Notes: generated from the sequence alone by a model not told the origin. A stretch of 64,000 bases of DNA from Takakia lepidozioides (GCA_030704615.1 CM060732.1:82545171-82609170), one strand, 5' to 3'; shown: positions 22,957 to 34,763, counted from the stretch's first letter. Made by a program: numbers and translations.

Positions 22957-25436
22957 GTAGCTATCGGTCCACAGGGAATCACAGTCCGGCCCTCTTGGAT
23001 GAATCTGGACCCACACTCTAATCCTGCTCCTTCAGCTATCCCTGCCTCTGCACAAATCATGTAGAGATCCTTGCATTGCTGCTAGCAGCTGACAATGACA
23101 ACCTAGATTTGTCCTGGCAAACACCCCAACCCTACCTATCACACAATATCTACTATGCTGAATTGCTCCCAAGACTTTGTGCTGGTGAGAGAGAGGATGA
23201 CATTTTCCAACATAGCTTTGCATTGCATCTTGTTGTCTGCTTCTCTCTGTAATCTAACAGACATTCACCTTTTTGCCTTGATTATCCCACCATTGACTGG
23301 GGTCTGAAACACATTCCTTCCAAAGCTTCTCCTCGTCTCTGTTATCCAGTTTTGGATACTTTCCTGTTGCCACATTGGCAGTAACATGTCAAAATCACTC
23401 CAAAGCACAATAGATCCACCCAGCGAGCTAACTTGCAGAATTCAACATGAGAAACTATGGATGACTCTAATAAGAGGGCAAAACGGGCTTAAATATGTGC
23501 CCTCATTAGCAGTGCCGGATTTTATCAATTGTGCCACTGCTGCTGCTGCTGCCAGTTGAACATCTACCCATTCAGGTTTCTTGTAGCTATTGATCCACAG
23601 GGAATCCTTGTGCTTGAAATCTGGCTATTGGATGAATCTGGACCCACACTCCATCCCTGCTCCTTCAGCTGTCCCTGCCTCTGCACCAATTATGTATAGA
23701 TCCTTGCCTTGCTGCTAGCAGCTGACAATGACAGCCTAGATCTCTTCTAGCAAACACCCCAACCCTACCTATCACACACTAGTTCCTATGCTGAATTACC
23801 TCCCAAGACTTCAAAAATGTGCTGGGGAGAGAGAAGATGACAATTTCCAACATAGCTTTGCATTGCATCTTGTTGTCTGCTTCACTACGTAAATCTAACA
23901 GACATTCACCTTTGTGCCTCGATCGTCCCACCATTGACTGGGGTCTGAAAAACATTTCTTCCAAAGATTCTCCTCGTCTCTGTTATCTGTTTTTGGATAC
24001 TTTCCTGTTGCACATTGGCAGTAACATGTCAAAATCACTCCAAAGTACCATAGATCCATCCAATGAGCTAACTTGCAGAATTCAACATGAGAACCTGGGG
24101 AGGATTCTGATAGGAGGGAAAAACAAGCTGAAATGTGTTGAAGAAGGTGCACTCACCACATTGTCCTTGACCTTGTGTCATGAAAGCAGCTAGCTTTTCT
24201 TTCACCCACGGAGGATTCAACTGACCATCAACCCAAATGGACGTCTTGTGTGTGCTACTTGTGTCTACAGTCGGGTGATCTCGGATTGGTCTGTGAGAAC
24301 CACCATGGTCCAGCTGAGCAGCCACAGATTTAAACACTGCCTCCTAAGACAAAGCTGACCCTCCCAAGTACCATGTAAACACCAGGAAAAATACCAAATC
24401 ATGATCCTGACAGGAAGGGGCCACTTCCGGTAGAAGGGGCATACTTCTTCACATCGTACACTAAGAGAGCCACACCTTGCCATTGTAGTTGTCCCACCAT
24501 TGTGAAGGATCCTTAAGAAACTCATGCCAGCGCTGCTCCAGGCTCCACAGTAGACCTTCGTGCCCGTGATTCCGAGTGTCAACACCTTTACAGGTTCCTT
24601 TATGGAGGAGTACTAGTGTAGGTTTCAACAAGTCACTTTGGGCTCCATTCAACTCTACACAATCAGGAACATACAAACATGTCCAAACTCACACAGATGC
24701 TAAACAAGCTTATGTCTCTAATCTGGAGATTTTGGAGTGGTCTGTGCCTCCACTACCGGCAGTAAAAGCAGTTTTTGCAGAGCAAAGCTTGACTCTGACT
24801 TCACTAAACAACTAGGGGTACAATCCAATCCACACAATATGATCACACCGGAGTCCAGTCAAACTCCCTCAGACTCCTTCACCTCCTACATGAAGAAAGC
24901 TCACCTTGTCATCGCTACTGCCACACCATTGTGAAGGATCTTTAAGGAACTCTTGCCAGCGCTGTTCCATGCTCCAGCGTTGACCTACACCCACATATAC
25001 CCAATTATCGGCCTTGTCTAACCATCCAGTGCGCTTTCTTGCGTCCTTGCCCAGAGTACATTCGCTTTTACTGAATTGCTCAAAAGAGAATCCGGAGCCT
25101 GGATCCGGTGACGCATACATCCAACACAGCGACCCCAGGAAAGAAAACCGCGAAGTGTTTCGTGTAATCACCTAATTTGAATGCCATCCCTGGAGGCGCC
25201 ATAGCCACCGAATGCAAGGGACTCCGTCGTCTGCGAATTGCCAAGGAAAATGCCGCTATCAGCTCCACAGCCCAGCCCTTTAATCCGCTGCGAGAGGACA
25301 GGGCTTTGGGTATGGAGTGGGCATGCCCGTGCTGGAGAACGCGGGATGACGCTCCCACCCCCGCCGGTGACTGAGAGCGAGGCACAAAGATATGTTTTTG
25401 TCCGTATACTTGCAACCTCGATGCAAGAAATTGCAA
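22881..25436 (-). pseudogene. OSB-like gene with tandem PDF motifs (status uncertain)
   Basis: OSB proteins are plant organellar single-stranded-DNA-binding proteins; after an OB fold they carry one to three PDF motifs of about 50 residues (family knowledge). Here only PDF motifs are visible, each split in two exons. First halves: RWQEFLKDPSQWCGSSDDK (about 24915-24975), RWHEFLKDPSQWWDNYNGK (about 24480-24545), LWKKCFSDPSQWWDDRGTK (about 23910-23980) and LWKECVSDPSQWWDNQGKK (about 23270-23350), each followed by a GT donor. Second halves: a degenerate one near 24200-24300 (SIWVDGQLNPPWVKEKL), PDFKHKDSLWINSYKKPEWV (about 23560-23617) and [17 protein letters not shown] (about 22935-22985). The last two pairs lie in a tandem duplication of about 633 bases. 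I see no OB fold, and the first exon near 25170-25436 is a guess, so this may be a broken or partial copy. Confidence 0.5.
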
Positions 25437-25994
25437 CAGCAGGCTCCTCTATAAGCTTACATGGGAAACGATTATCAAGCTTCAAAGGATCACGCATAGG
25501 TGTGAACCATCGTTCGCTGCCGCGTGGTCTCTTCCCTTCTGTCCTTTCCAAAGACACATCGTCTCTCTCTCTCTCCTCCCGTCCCCCAAACGTCACAAAA
25601 GGAGAGGCTGGCCGCTCTCGTAGCCTTGCCACTGCACTTCCCAGCTCAGGTCAAAATTTTCCTGTGCATCGTAGTGTGGTTTCTTGGTCAGAGTCTGTTG
25701 CATCATCAAAGTACAGGAAACTGGTCTTCTGTGTCACCCACTGTGTTTCATCACCATGCAAGCCCAGCATGGACCATGCTCAGGAGTGTTACATATTGCT
25801 GCACATAAGTTTCCTCTGGCAAATTTTAAGAGGAGCCATCTTGTGTGCATGTTCAAAGCAAGACTAGAGTTGGCAGTGGGCAAGAAGCTAGAATTATGTC
25901 TTGAAAAGTGCTTCAAAATGCAAAGCCACAAGGTAATAGGGGGGCATGTGAGAGAGACATGGTGTAGTGGGTCAGGATTGGAGAGCTATATCTG
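25437..25994. promoter_or_regulatory. Intergenic region between divergent genes
   Basis: This stretch separates the minus-strand PDF-motif gene from the plus-strand uroporphyrinogen-III-synthase-family gene and would have to carry both promoters if both are active. It has a short CT-rich tract (about 25560-25585) that is common near plant transcription starts. No TATA box could be assigned with confidence. Confidence 0.3.
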
Positions 25995-27290
25995 GTGGAA
26001 TTAAGGTGTGGACCAGGGGTGGAAGTGCAAATGCTCTCTTCAGATCTTGCAAGACAAAATGCAGTTGAAAGACCTGAAAGGGTTACGGCAGCTATGGTGG
26101 CATCAGCACATATGTATGAGCTTGAAAATGGAAGAAGATGGCGAGGAGGGTCCTTTTTGCCAGTACATTCTTGGTGGAGGATGTATAGGCTGTTCAAACA
26201 AGAAGGTAAGGGCTTCGCGAGGGTAGTGAAGGTATATACGAAGCTTGAAAGTAACGGAAAGAGTGAGAAGGAGGAGGTGTGGAGGGACCGGAATGAAGAA
26301 CAAGAGAGAAGAGACAGATTGAAAGGTCGTGTGGTGGCCTTCACAACACCGGCACAGTACGCGGCTCGCCTCGCCACTCTTTTGGAACATGAAGGAGCTT
26401 GCCCTCTTTGGTGTCCCACGATTGTCACAGAAACCACAGATTCCAGCCGCCAGGAAGTTGGAGCTCAGATTTTCGGGGAAGGAAGAGAGCCCGCTAGTTG
26501 TTTTAAAGGTTTGGATGACTTCAAGGGCATCGCCTTCACGTCCCGTGCAGGAATTCAGGCATTCTCGGAAGCACTTAGAGGGAGACATCCATCTCTTCGA
26601 GAAGAAGGAGAGCCGTTCCTTGTTGCTGCGCTTGGGCGAGATGCGGAGCTATTGCAAGAGCTAGACCTGTTCCAAGGAAATGGTCGGGTGAAGACTGTAG
26701 TGCCATCCACGGCCACTCCTCAAGCGCTGATCGAAGAACTTGGAGAGGGAAGGGGACGACGTCTTCTTTGTCCTGTACCAAGGGTGGTTGGTCTGGAGGA
26801 GCCTCCAGTAGTTCCAGATTTCTTAGAAGGACTGAAGAAGAAGGGATGGGATCCCGTTCGGCTGAATGCATACGTTACTCGGTGGGCTGGCAGAAACTGT
26901 GCCCAACGTCTTGTACAGAATGTAATACCTGACACTAACCTCAGGCAGCTTCTATCCTCCATAGATCTTACAGTACCTTCAGAAAATGCAAGTTGCAGGA
27001 GTGTGTTACTCAGTGACAGGAACAGAAGCTCTTGTCCATTGGGAGTTGATGCCCTCGTATTCACAAGCACAGCTGAAATTGAGGGGCTCATCAACAGCCT
27101 GAATGCGCTAGGACTTGGTGTTGACTTCCTTCGGAAAGGTGGGGGACAGTTGGTACTTGCTGCTCATGGGCCTGTCACTGCTGCGGGGGCAGCTCGACTG
27201 GGTGTTCAGATTGACATTGTAGGCAAAGAGTTCAACAGCTTTGCTGGAGTAGTAGATTCTCTGGCAAAATACTTCGCTGCGCAGTTGTAG
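25995..27290 (+). CDS. Uroporphyrinogen-III synthase family protein (HEM4 domain)
   Basis: Single-exon gene. Uroporphyrinogen-III synthase closes and isomerises hydroxymethylbilane in tetrapyrrole synthesis, in plastids in plants; plants also have related family members of less certain role, which this resembles. The two-lobed HEM4 fold starts at about residue 110 with VVAFTTPAQYAARLATLLE. Then come FKGIAFTSRAGIQAFSEAL, LVAALGRDAELLQEL, the linker LCPVPRVVGLEEPPVVPDFL, DALVFTSTAEIEGLINSL and VLAAHGPVTAAGAARLGV, ending at a TAG after FAAQL. The first 100 or so residues, rich in Glu, Arg and Lys, match nothing I recall, so the true start may be an internal Met or an upstream exon. It diverges from the PDF-motif gene. 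Confidence 0.8.
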   Translation: MELRCGPGVEVQMLSSDLARQNAVERPERVTAAMVASAHMYELENGRRWRGGSFLPVHSWWRMYRLFKQEGKGFARVVKVYTKLESNGKSEKEEVWRDRNEEQERRDRLKGRVVAFTTPAQYAARLATLLEHEGACPLWCPTIVTETTDSSRQEVGAQIFGEGREPASCFKGLDDFKGIAFTSRAGIQAFSEALRGRHPSLREEGEPFLVAALGRDAELLQELDLFQGNGRVKTVVPSTATPQALIEELGEGRGRRLLCPVPRVVGLEEPPVVPDFLEGLKKKGWDPVRLNAYVTRWAGRNCAQRLVQNVIPDTNLRQLLSSIDLTVPSENASCRSVLLSDRNRSSCPLGVDALVFTSTAEIEGLINSLNALGLGVDFLRKGGGQLVLAAHGPVTAAGAARLGVQIDIVGKEFNSFAGVVDSLAKYFAAQL

Positions 27291-27750
27291 TACTTACATT
27301 CCATTGAAATTGTGAACTGGTAGGAGGACTTCCAAAGCTGGAACAGATCTTTGTCATGGTCCTATTTGCCAGTCAGCAAGGTCAGCCATCGTCAAAAAGC
27401 TTTCACTTTACTCTCCTTCTGCAATTCATGTGAATGCAGAGGCCTGAAATGTTTAGTCAGTCATATTGACAAAGACTAGTATGTGTCTGATGATTGTCCA
27501 GCTTGAGGGGGAAGCATGCTTTCTGTGATTTGTGTTGCAGATCTCTCTCTCATGGAGTGAAAAAGTCCCTTCGAGGTGGGGTGGAGGATGCCAAACACAA
27601 GGAAAAACATCCTGAGCAATGAACCACTCAGTTATGGGAAAAGTGTCGCTTTAAAGAATTGCTTTGAAGAATTGATATCATTTAAGTCACAAATCATTTT
27701 AGATATACAGCACTAGACCTTAACATTGTCAGGCACTTGTGTCTGACATT

Positions 27751-30700
27751 TCAGTCTATGTTCAGAGTCCTGCTTGTGACAGAGCCAAAGCCTTGAATTT
27801 CAATGTTCTTGTCATTAACATGTACAAAAGCGTGAGCCAAGGAGTCCGTTGGAGCCTCCAGAATTGCCTCTACAGTGACAAAGTGCTTATTACCTACATA
27901 AGCATGTCCGCCTGGGTGGTAATGTCCTGCAAATCAAATGATTCGATAAGGAGCTGTGCATTTCCATCACTACAAGTAACACAAAACTGCAGATATCTGA
28001 AGATGGGCATAACAACTAAGACTGCAGTTAGAGAGAGGACCTTACCGTTTAGAAATAGAGCCACAGCAGAGCTCTCCTGCAGCATCTTTGCCACCTGCCA
28101 TAGCACGCATTCGGTATGCAATTCTCAGGGGATGGAACTGGGAGGTGGGGAAGAGGGATGCACAATCAGATGAAGACAATGACTCACGCCAATCACAGTG
28201 GAAGGTTGAAAAGTCTACACTGCACCACCAAGGACCAAGCTATACAACCTCTGTTCCTCGTCTTGTGTTTGGTTCTTCTGGAGGCTATGAGGAAAGCCCA
28301 CTAGAGTCTTACACTATACCACTTCCAAAGACATACCTCCGCGCCGTTCCACATAAGGTGGGTTGCTTGAGCTGAGCCAGCCACGAGGGGGTGATGTGCA
28401 GCCACTATCAAGCGAGTCCCATCCCTACATACAATATTTTGCATCTCGTGAACATTCTGTTCCCTGCCTACGACAATGCCTGCTCAAACAAAGCCCAGAA
28501 GTTGACAGCTGAAGGTCCAAGATATGCTGAGGAATATTTAAGAATTCAAACCTGGAATAACTGAAGGGCAACCCACCTTTCAGCATCAGAGAGGACACAT
28601 GCAAGCCAAGCTTTTTCCTCAGCTCCAATCCCGCCATTCCATGTACTCATTTGGGGCCTCCCCTCTCCCAAAGGATGTTCATCCAAGAATGCTGCTGCCT
28701 CCTGTGTACAAACATTCTTCTTCAAGATTCCGCAGGAATGTCGTTTTTCAACAGAAGGGTGAGGCATGACTATCAAAAGAAGAATTTTATAATAAATAAC
28801 ACACTACCTTGTATTTGTTTGTTTCTTCAGGCCATTTGACACTCATATCCATTGAGTCAAGCACCACCTGAACATCCACAAGAATTTAACCATTATATCT
28901 GCAGTGTCACAAAATAGAATAATGTTGTTCTACAAATCTGTTCACCTCACGGGTTTGGTGCATGTGCTCCTGATTCCACCAATGTCAGAGTGCGCGAGGT
29001 TGGTGGTAACTACTGTTAGAGGAAAAAAGTTTCAACAATACTAATATCTCAGTGTTTCAGGGCTATCAATCAACAAGAGGAAATACATCATTAGAAGATA
29101 TCTCTACTCGTATTTGCATTATGTTACATAAGGGAACTCTGCTACCCCAGAACCAAAATGTCTCAAGAAGCATTACCGGAGGACATGGAAGTTACCAATG
29201 CCCAGCCAGGATGGAGGTCAATGCGGTAGTAGCGGGCTGGCATGCTTAGCTTTTCAAGCACGAGCTCTCTTGGTAACGACAAGCAGTGGTTTCCCAACAG
29301 ATGGTAAGCTGGGACCTCCAACTGCAAATCAAACATAACTTTTCAGATCATGTAAAACGACAGATAGCACCAATGTTTGGATCAAACATGCTTAGCATTT
29401 CAGATGGCATGGAGACCAATTTTTGGCAACAAGAACAGAAAACTACTTATTGACTGCCCACTTGTGGCCCCAGGGTATACAGGACTCAGACTCCAAAGAG
29501 TGGTCACCAGGTCAAGAACAATCTACAGGAAATACATGTTGAATAAAGGGCTGAAATTGGCAGCATACTAGAAGGCACAGAGACAGACACCTTTGCAAGC
29601 CCCTTCAAGACAACATCAAAGTCAGCTGATGTTGTCTCCGCAGTAGTGTTTCCATCAATGATGTCACCCAAGGTAAGCACAAATCTGTACCCTACCCCAA
29701 CCTGCAATGAAATCGAGGGCTTGACAACACCATCATTCAATATAAAACAAAGTTGATTTAGTGATCCAAGACTCTATGCCTATGTCTTTGTACGTGTCTT
29801 CTCTCAGTCTCCTCTCTCCCCACCTCAAAGAACCAAAAAACTACTTCTGCCTGTCTCTCACAATCTCAATATTCCTAGTTCACCCTATACACCAGTATGT
29901 CTAAGTACAAATTAAAGACATTGTGTCCCATGAAAAGCCTTTCACCAAAGAGCAACCACCTAGACCTTCCTTAAGCCACCCATCCTGAGAATTCCCCGAC
30001 CCGCAGCTCTTTTATGGAGAGCTCATTGTCTAGCACCCAGATAGGATGCAGATGCAACTAACAAGATATAATCACCAAAGACGACAGTAACCTGGAAAAT
30101 AGGTCCCATCATCAAAGTGAAGGATACCAATTGCGCCCTTCAAACAACAACCTCCACTATGACCTTTATTAGGGTGTGGATCAATGACGTACGAGAGACA
30201 GGACTTGTGAGAATTAAAGGCAGCTACTGCAGCATCCAGCTTCTCGGGCGCCTCCTTATACCGCTGCACCCGGCCTTCTGTGTCTGCCAAGACCCCTCCC
30301 TGCATCACTCTCTGTCCACTCTCTCTCTAGCCTTAATGAGTACATTCTCTAGACTTAATAGTGGGTGCAGCACCAGGATCTCCTGGGAGGTCACCAATCC
30401 AGTACTATTCCGGCCCAAAGGCGCTTAACTTCAGAGCTAAATTTCGACTAGGCGGCACCGCAGCTGAGGTGTTTGTCAAGGGTGGTAGAAATCTCTCTGC
30501 AAAACCGATTAAGGCTAAGAAGGGCCATGCCATGGCAGGATGCGCACCCTTGCGAGACGGGGTCTTGTTGGGGTACAAGACCACTTTGTTCACACAGCAA
30601 TGGGGAGGGCCAGGGTTGTTCTGATGGGATCTGGTGTACTAGCCTTGGTATGACCACACCACATCTGGAAAGCCCGAACCAATTGCTTCTACCAAGGGTA

Positions 30701-31735
30701 AGTGCCACAGCTGGAGTGAGCCCCTCACAAAGGTAGTGTCTGTTTCCTCTTGTTCCACCCAAACTGGTCACGGGGTCCATGGCCACAAGGCTACGGCACA
30801 ATAACGTCTCATGAGTACATTCTCTCTAGCCTGAAGACAAAATCCATTTTCTGATACAATTGTCCAGGAAATTTTCACCAGAGAGTGACCCTTTTCAAGG
30901 ACATGAAGAACATAGTCCCTGCACCTCTGTTTCACCAACTTTCAAAATCCCAAGGCTGAGCCTAAACCTTGGCCCTGTTGGGGTTTAACTGCTGTTCACA
31001 CAGCCGATTTATGCTTGTGCGAACGGCTTTCTAGAAGAAATCCGGAAAGCCCAAACAAATTGTTTATATGAAGGTAAGTCCCACTTACTGGAGTGAGCCC
31101 CTCACAAACGTAGGTCTGTTCCCTTTTGGGCAGGGTCTAAGGCCACAGGCTACGGCAAACAATTGTCTTATGAGTACATTCTTTCTCTCTTCCTTGAATG
31201 TGTTAAATCCTATTAACACCACTCCCGCATTGCCAGATCCCGTTGTTGTGTTGAGAAATCTGTCCAGATGGAACAGGTAAAAGAGAAACTCGGGTGGGCC
31301 CCAAATTTTTATTACCTGTATCGTGCTTTCCTTGTCCCATAAGCTGATTGACCTTCCTGTGGACATTATTTCCCTCTCCCTCTCTCATTCACTCCCATTT
31401 TCCTCTTGTAGTCACCCCTTTGCAGCTGTTGCTTGTCTGTCTTTATCTGTGTGTCAATCTGACCTCACTCCCTTTTTCTCAATCTTCTCTGAAGATCATA
31501 ATGCTTTCCTTCGCTGTCTTGATCTATGCTGTTGATGTAATGTGCACATATGTAGTACCCATCGATATGTCACCTTGTTTTATGGGATATTTTCAAAAAC
31601 TGCATGCTACATTATTATTACAAATTTAAAACAGAGGACAGAAATCTCACCGCCATTCTCTTTCTCAGCATATTGCACATCAGCAATCACTCCAAATGAG
31701 AACAAAGGATTGGTCTTTTTATCCTCCTCTGCCAT
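27751..31735 (-). CDS. Mn-dependent ADP-ribose/CDP-alcohol diphosphatase
   Basis: Metallophosphoesterase of the ADPRibase-Mn family, which hydrolyses ADP-ribose, CDP-alcohols and related diphosphates (family knowledge). Exons on the minus strand, in order: start ATG 31735 with FSFGVIADVQYAEKENG (first metal motif); from 30283, EGRVQRYKEAPEKLDAAVAA; about 29690-29590, FVLTLGDIIDGN (GD motif); about 29160-29320, VPAYHLLGNHCLSLPRELVL (GNH motif); about 28830-28870, VVLDSMDMSVKWPEE; about 28760-28580, GRPQMSTWNGGIGAEEKAWL; about 28425-28330, RLIVAAHHPLVAGSAQATHL; about 28110-28055, LQESSAVALFLN; and 27920-27751, GHYHPGGHAYVGNKHFVTVE to the stop. All metal ligands expected of the fold are present, so it should be active. 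The first intron is long and carries a 5S rRNA copy and dispersed repeats. Confidence 0.85.
30361..30660 (-). pseudogene. Full-length 5S rRNA copy split by a 180-base insertion
   Basis: On the minus strand 30660-30617 matches the first 44 bases of plant 5S rRNA (gtcatacc...ggatcccatcagaac pattern with changes). 30436-30361 matches the remaining 76 bases (gaagttaagcgcc, gtgacctcccaggaga, gcaccc end). The two parts add up to 120 bases, the full length, and the break falls between about nt 44 and 45. The intervening 30437-30616 is unrelated to rRNA. It lies in intron 1 of the diphosphatase gene. The substitutions indicate a pseudogene, although the internal control region is on one side of the insertion. 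Confidence 0.75.
30690..31200 (+). repeat. Duplicated segment in diphosphatase intron 1
   Basis: Copy one (about 30660-30830) and copy two (about 31030-31190) share ctggagtgagcccctcacaaa, a tctgttcc word, aggctacggca and atgagtacattct in the same order. A partial third occurrence (taatgagtacattctcta) lies at about 30335, and related words (ctacggcaaacaacatctta) recur near 52590. It is a dispersed repeat of unknown class, and the split 5S copy is embedded among its copies. Confidence 0.5.
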
Positions 31736-34123
31736 CCTTGCAACGGGCACTTGCACCAGAGACGAGACCTGCAGGAGGGATACAACACAGAAGTTAGAAG
31801 TGGTGTCACATCTGTTGCTAGCCTCAGTGACAATAGGATCTGAGTTGGACTCTGGCAGGCTCTAAAAGCGGTGGCAAATGGCTTTGAATATCAGCCCATT
31901 CTACCCCTCTCTCATTGTAGTGGATAGGATAGTGTGAATAGAGAAGTGGTTGAGACCTTGCTACTAAGGATTGAACTACTATGCTGTATACATTGGGAAA
32001 AATCAGCATGTGTGGTCTGATGTCAAAATCATTATGCCTGTACTTGGCCATTGCAGGCTGCCTGGTCTACTGTGGAGCCTAGTGGACGGTGAGTACAATA
32101 ATTGCCAGCACACAGGGTAATTTCAAGTGTTTTGCCTTGTCCTAGCCCCAGAAACCCTTGAGATATTTAATTTCATGTTTCAGATGGATCAATTTGCAGT
32201 GATGAACCTGATCAAACAGAAGGTATTCAAAATATTAGTAGACTAGTACAGAACTTAGGTCGATTTGCAGCATGAGGCTTGTAAACGGTTAGGCCAGTAA
32301 TTGGAGCTTGGTCCCCGGGGCAGCTTCTTAACCAATAGGAAGAGTGCACACGGTCCCTCAGATTGGTAAAAATCGTGATCAAACTTCGAAACAGATTATG
32401 GCATTGTAGTCTTCCATGGTAACTACTAGAAGATTCACTTGTCCCCCTCAACACTGAGATCAGCCCAGTCAACCAAAACATTTCTTGGGCTCCTCAATGC
32501 CCTCATCAAACCTAGATTCACTGAATTGCAAGACACGGTTCCCCATAATCCACAACTGAGGATTCCCGAAATTCTACTTAAAACCCCGACACTGCATGTC
32601 TGAATACGGACAACCGGACAAGCAAGCTTTTGAGTATGAGCCTTTTAGATTTGATTAATGTGAGTCGGCAGTTTCCTACTGGGACACGTCGGGTGCAAAT
32701 GCCCCCCCTCCGCAAATTCTTGGCCTGGTGACGAAGAAAGCCCTGTTCATTTGAAGGTAAAAAGCTTAGATGAATCGAGAGGCTGATTCCAACCAAGTAC
32801 GGGTGTCCCACACTCCTTGATTGAGACTGGACTATATATTAGAATAAAAGTTCTAAATGCTACGTGCGTAACTACGGTAGGGAAGAGATTCCAACGTCAA
32901 CACATTCATCAATGTTTGCGAGAAACCCTAGTACCTCTGGAGCTTGCAAATTCAGGACCCCCGGCAGCTAGTCTGCAGATATAGATGAAAGAACAACAAC
33001 TCAATAGCTAAGCTAACTGTAAGTGGGGCATCAACCCCTTTATTTAGCAATAACTGACACTAACTGCAAGTGGGGCAAGCACCCCAGCTTAGCAACTTGC
33101 CAGCAGTGAAGGAGTGGACAGGGAGAGGGAGAGACCGTAGGAAGAGGAGGAGAGTTCAGGGAATCCACTTTAGCTCCTGCATTCTACGAGGGAGGTAACA
33201 ATTTGAACCACGCTGATCAGGAAAGGTTGCAAAGCTACAAGGCAAATTACAAAGACGTGAATGCCAATTCAATGATCTGAACAAGTGAGAGAGAAGAATG
33301 CCGAGAGTAGGGAGGAAGCAGGCATAAAACACCTAGGTACAATCGGTGGGTGTACTAGGTGGGTATATGCCATGGCAGCGAAGCTTGGGTGCTTCTAAGC
33401 GTGCTGTCTTCTGCAGTCCCTTTGTCTCCTCATTCATACGGTTGCCATACGTTTGAAACTGATTGCATCGTACTTTTCTCTTTACTTTCTACACTTGAGC
33501 AGGTAGCCCAGTGGGTCGATCCTTCAACATGTGCCTTCATGTCGTCCATTGTGAAGAAACTTTATCTTTATCTTTTATCTACTGTCTTTATCGCCAGTAA
33601 ATAACCATTTGCTGTAGCGGAGATTCAGAGGGCCCCATAGATTTTTTGCCCTTCTTTTTTTTTGGGAAAGAGGGGACGGAGGCCCTATGAAATTTTATTG
33701 GCTCATCTTTGTTCTAGAGAGGGAGACTACGCATCGGTCAAAAATGGCTAAGCCTATGTTGTGCCTTCCCCAGGGGTTACCTCCTCTCCTTTGTTGAAAA
33801 CTATTCATTTCATCAAGGTAACACCTCCCTCAGGTAACATCACATCTCTCTTATTGAACAATTTAACAAGAATAAATACATGAAATTTCAAGTTTATTAA
33901 GGATGAAAGTAGATTTCGCTATTCACAAAGAGGAGCCATATGCGAGTAGCCACTTGTTATGTGAGCAGTCGCTCCTACATTTCCTTTCTATATATTATGT
34001 GCCACATTACGTTGTCGTCAATTTTGAAGCTGCCTATATTGCCCGGAAATACCAAAAAATAAGTTCTCGAACTGTCTGAAGCTTTTGGAACGGGCTCAAT
34101 GGATGTTCATGGAGGTGACAAGC
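31736..34123. other. Intergenic, no gene recognised
   Basis: This includes the 5' flank of the diphosphatase gene. At about 33505-33520 an A-box-like tagcccagtgg followed by gtcgatcc and a tail ctttatctttatctttt suggests a short pol III-type element remnant. Otherwise only short ORFs without family resemblance are present. Confidence 0.35.
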
Positions 34124-34605
34124 AATGTTGGTCTGGTATAAATTGGTATAAAATATTGGTACATGCACTGGTATTAAATACCAAACCAGTCTGGTATCAT
34201 TTGGGAAAATACTCGGTCATATGCAGGCTGGTATCAGTTTTCTCATACCACCTACAATACCAATATTCTCGGCCCATCTTCCTCATTTACTTTGGTATGT
34301 GTACTATGTTAATTTATGTGTACATATGCTCACATGCGTGTACTTATATTTATTTATTTCTTTATGTGCATTGCATTTGTTTTCATTTGATACTTGCTAT
34401 TTGATAAACTTGTAATTCAAGATGGCTTCCGATCTGATACCAGAATTGATATCTCATACCAGCTGGTGGTGCGGTCATGATACTCATACTTATACCAATA
34501 TCTGGAAAAAAATACATCCACCATCATATAGACCAAACTGGTATGAATACGTCTAGTACCAGGACCAGTCTGGTATGTCCTAAACCTGAATACCAGAACA
34601 ACTTT
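34124..34605 (+). mobile_element. Small TIR element with dense GGTAT subterminal motifs
   Basis: The left end aatgttggtctggtat (34124-34139) matches the inverse of the right end ataccagaacaacttt (34590-34605) at 14 of 16 bases. Both flanks are filled with ctggtat and its complement ataccag, more than ten times in under 500 bases, as seen in subterminal repeats of DNA transposons. No clear target duplication and no ORF with family resemblance were found. The superfamily is unassigned. Similar ggtat words are scattered at 57760-57930 and 59350-59700. Confidence 0.5.
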
Positions 34606-34763
34606 GGTGTTGAGTCCTCTGATTATGGTCTGTGAAGGGCCCACTCTAGTGGCGTGACTTACCTTGATAAGATAATTAGTTCGGGTTTTCAAGATATCCC
34701 TTCACACAAACATCGGCTTACTCTGTGTGAGCTGCCCAGCAATAATACTCCAACAGGGAAGGG

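Noticed and set aside
25238-25867. 209-residue plus-strand ORF before the uroporphyrinogen-III-synthase-family gene
   Set aside because: It overlaps other open frames on both strands in a GC-richer promoter region and shows no known domain.
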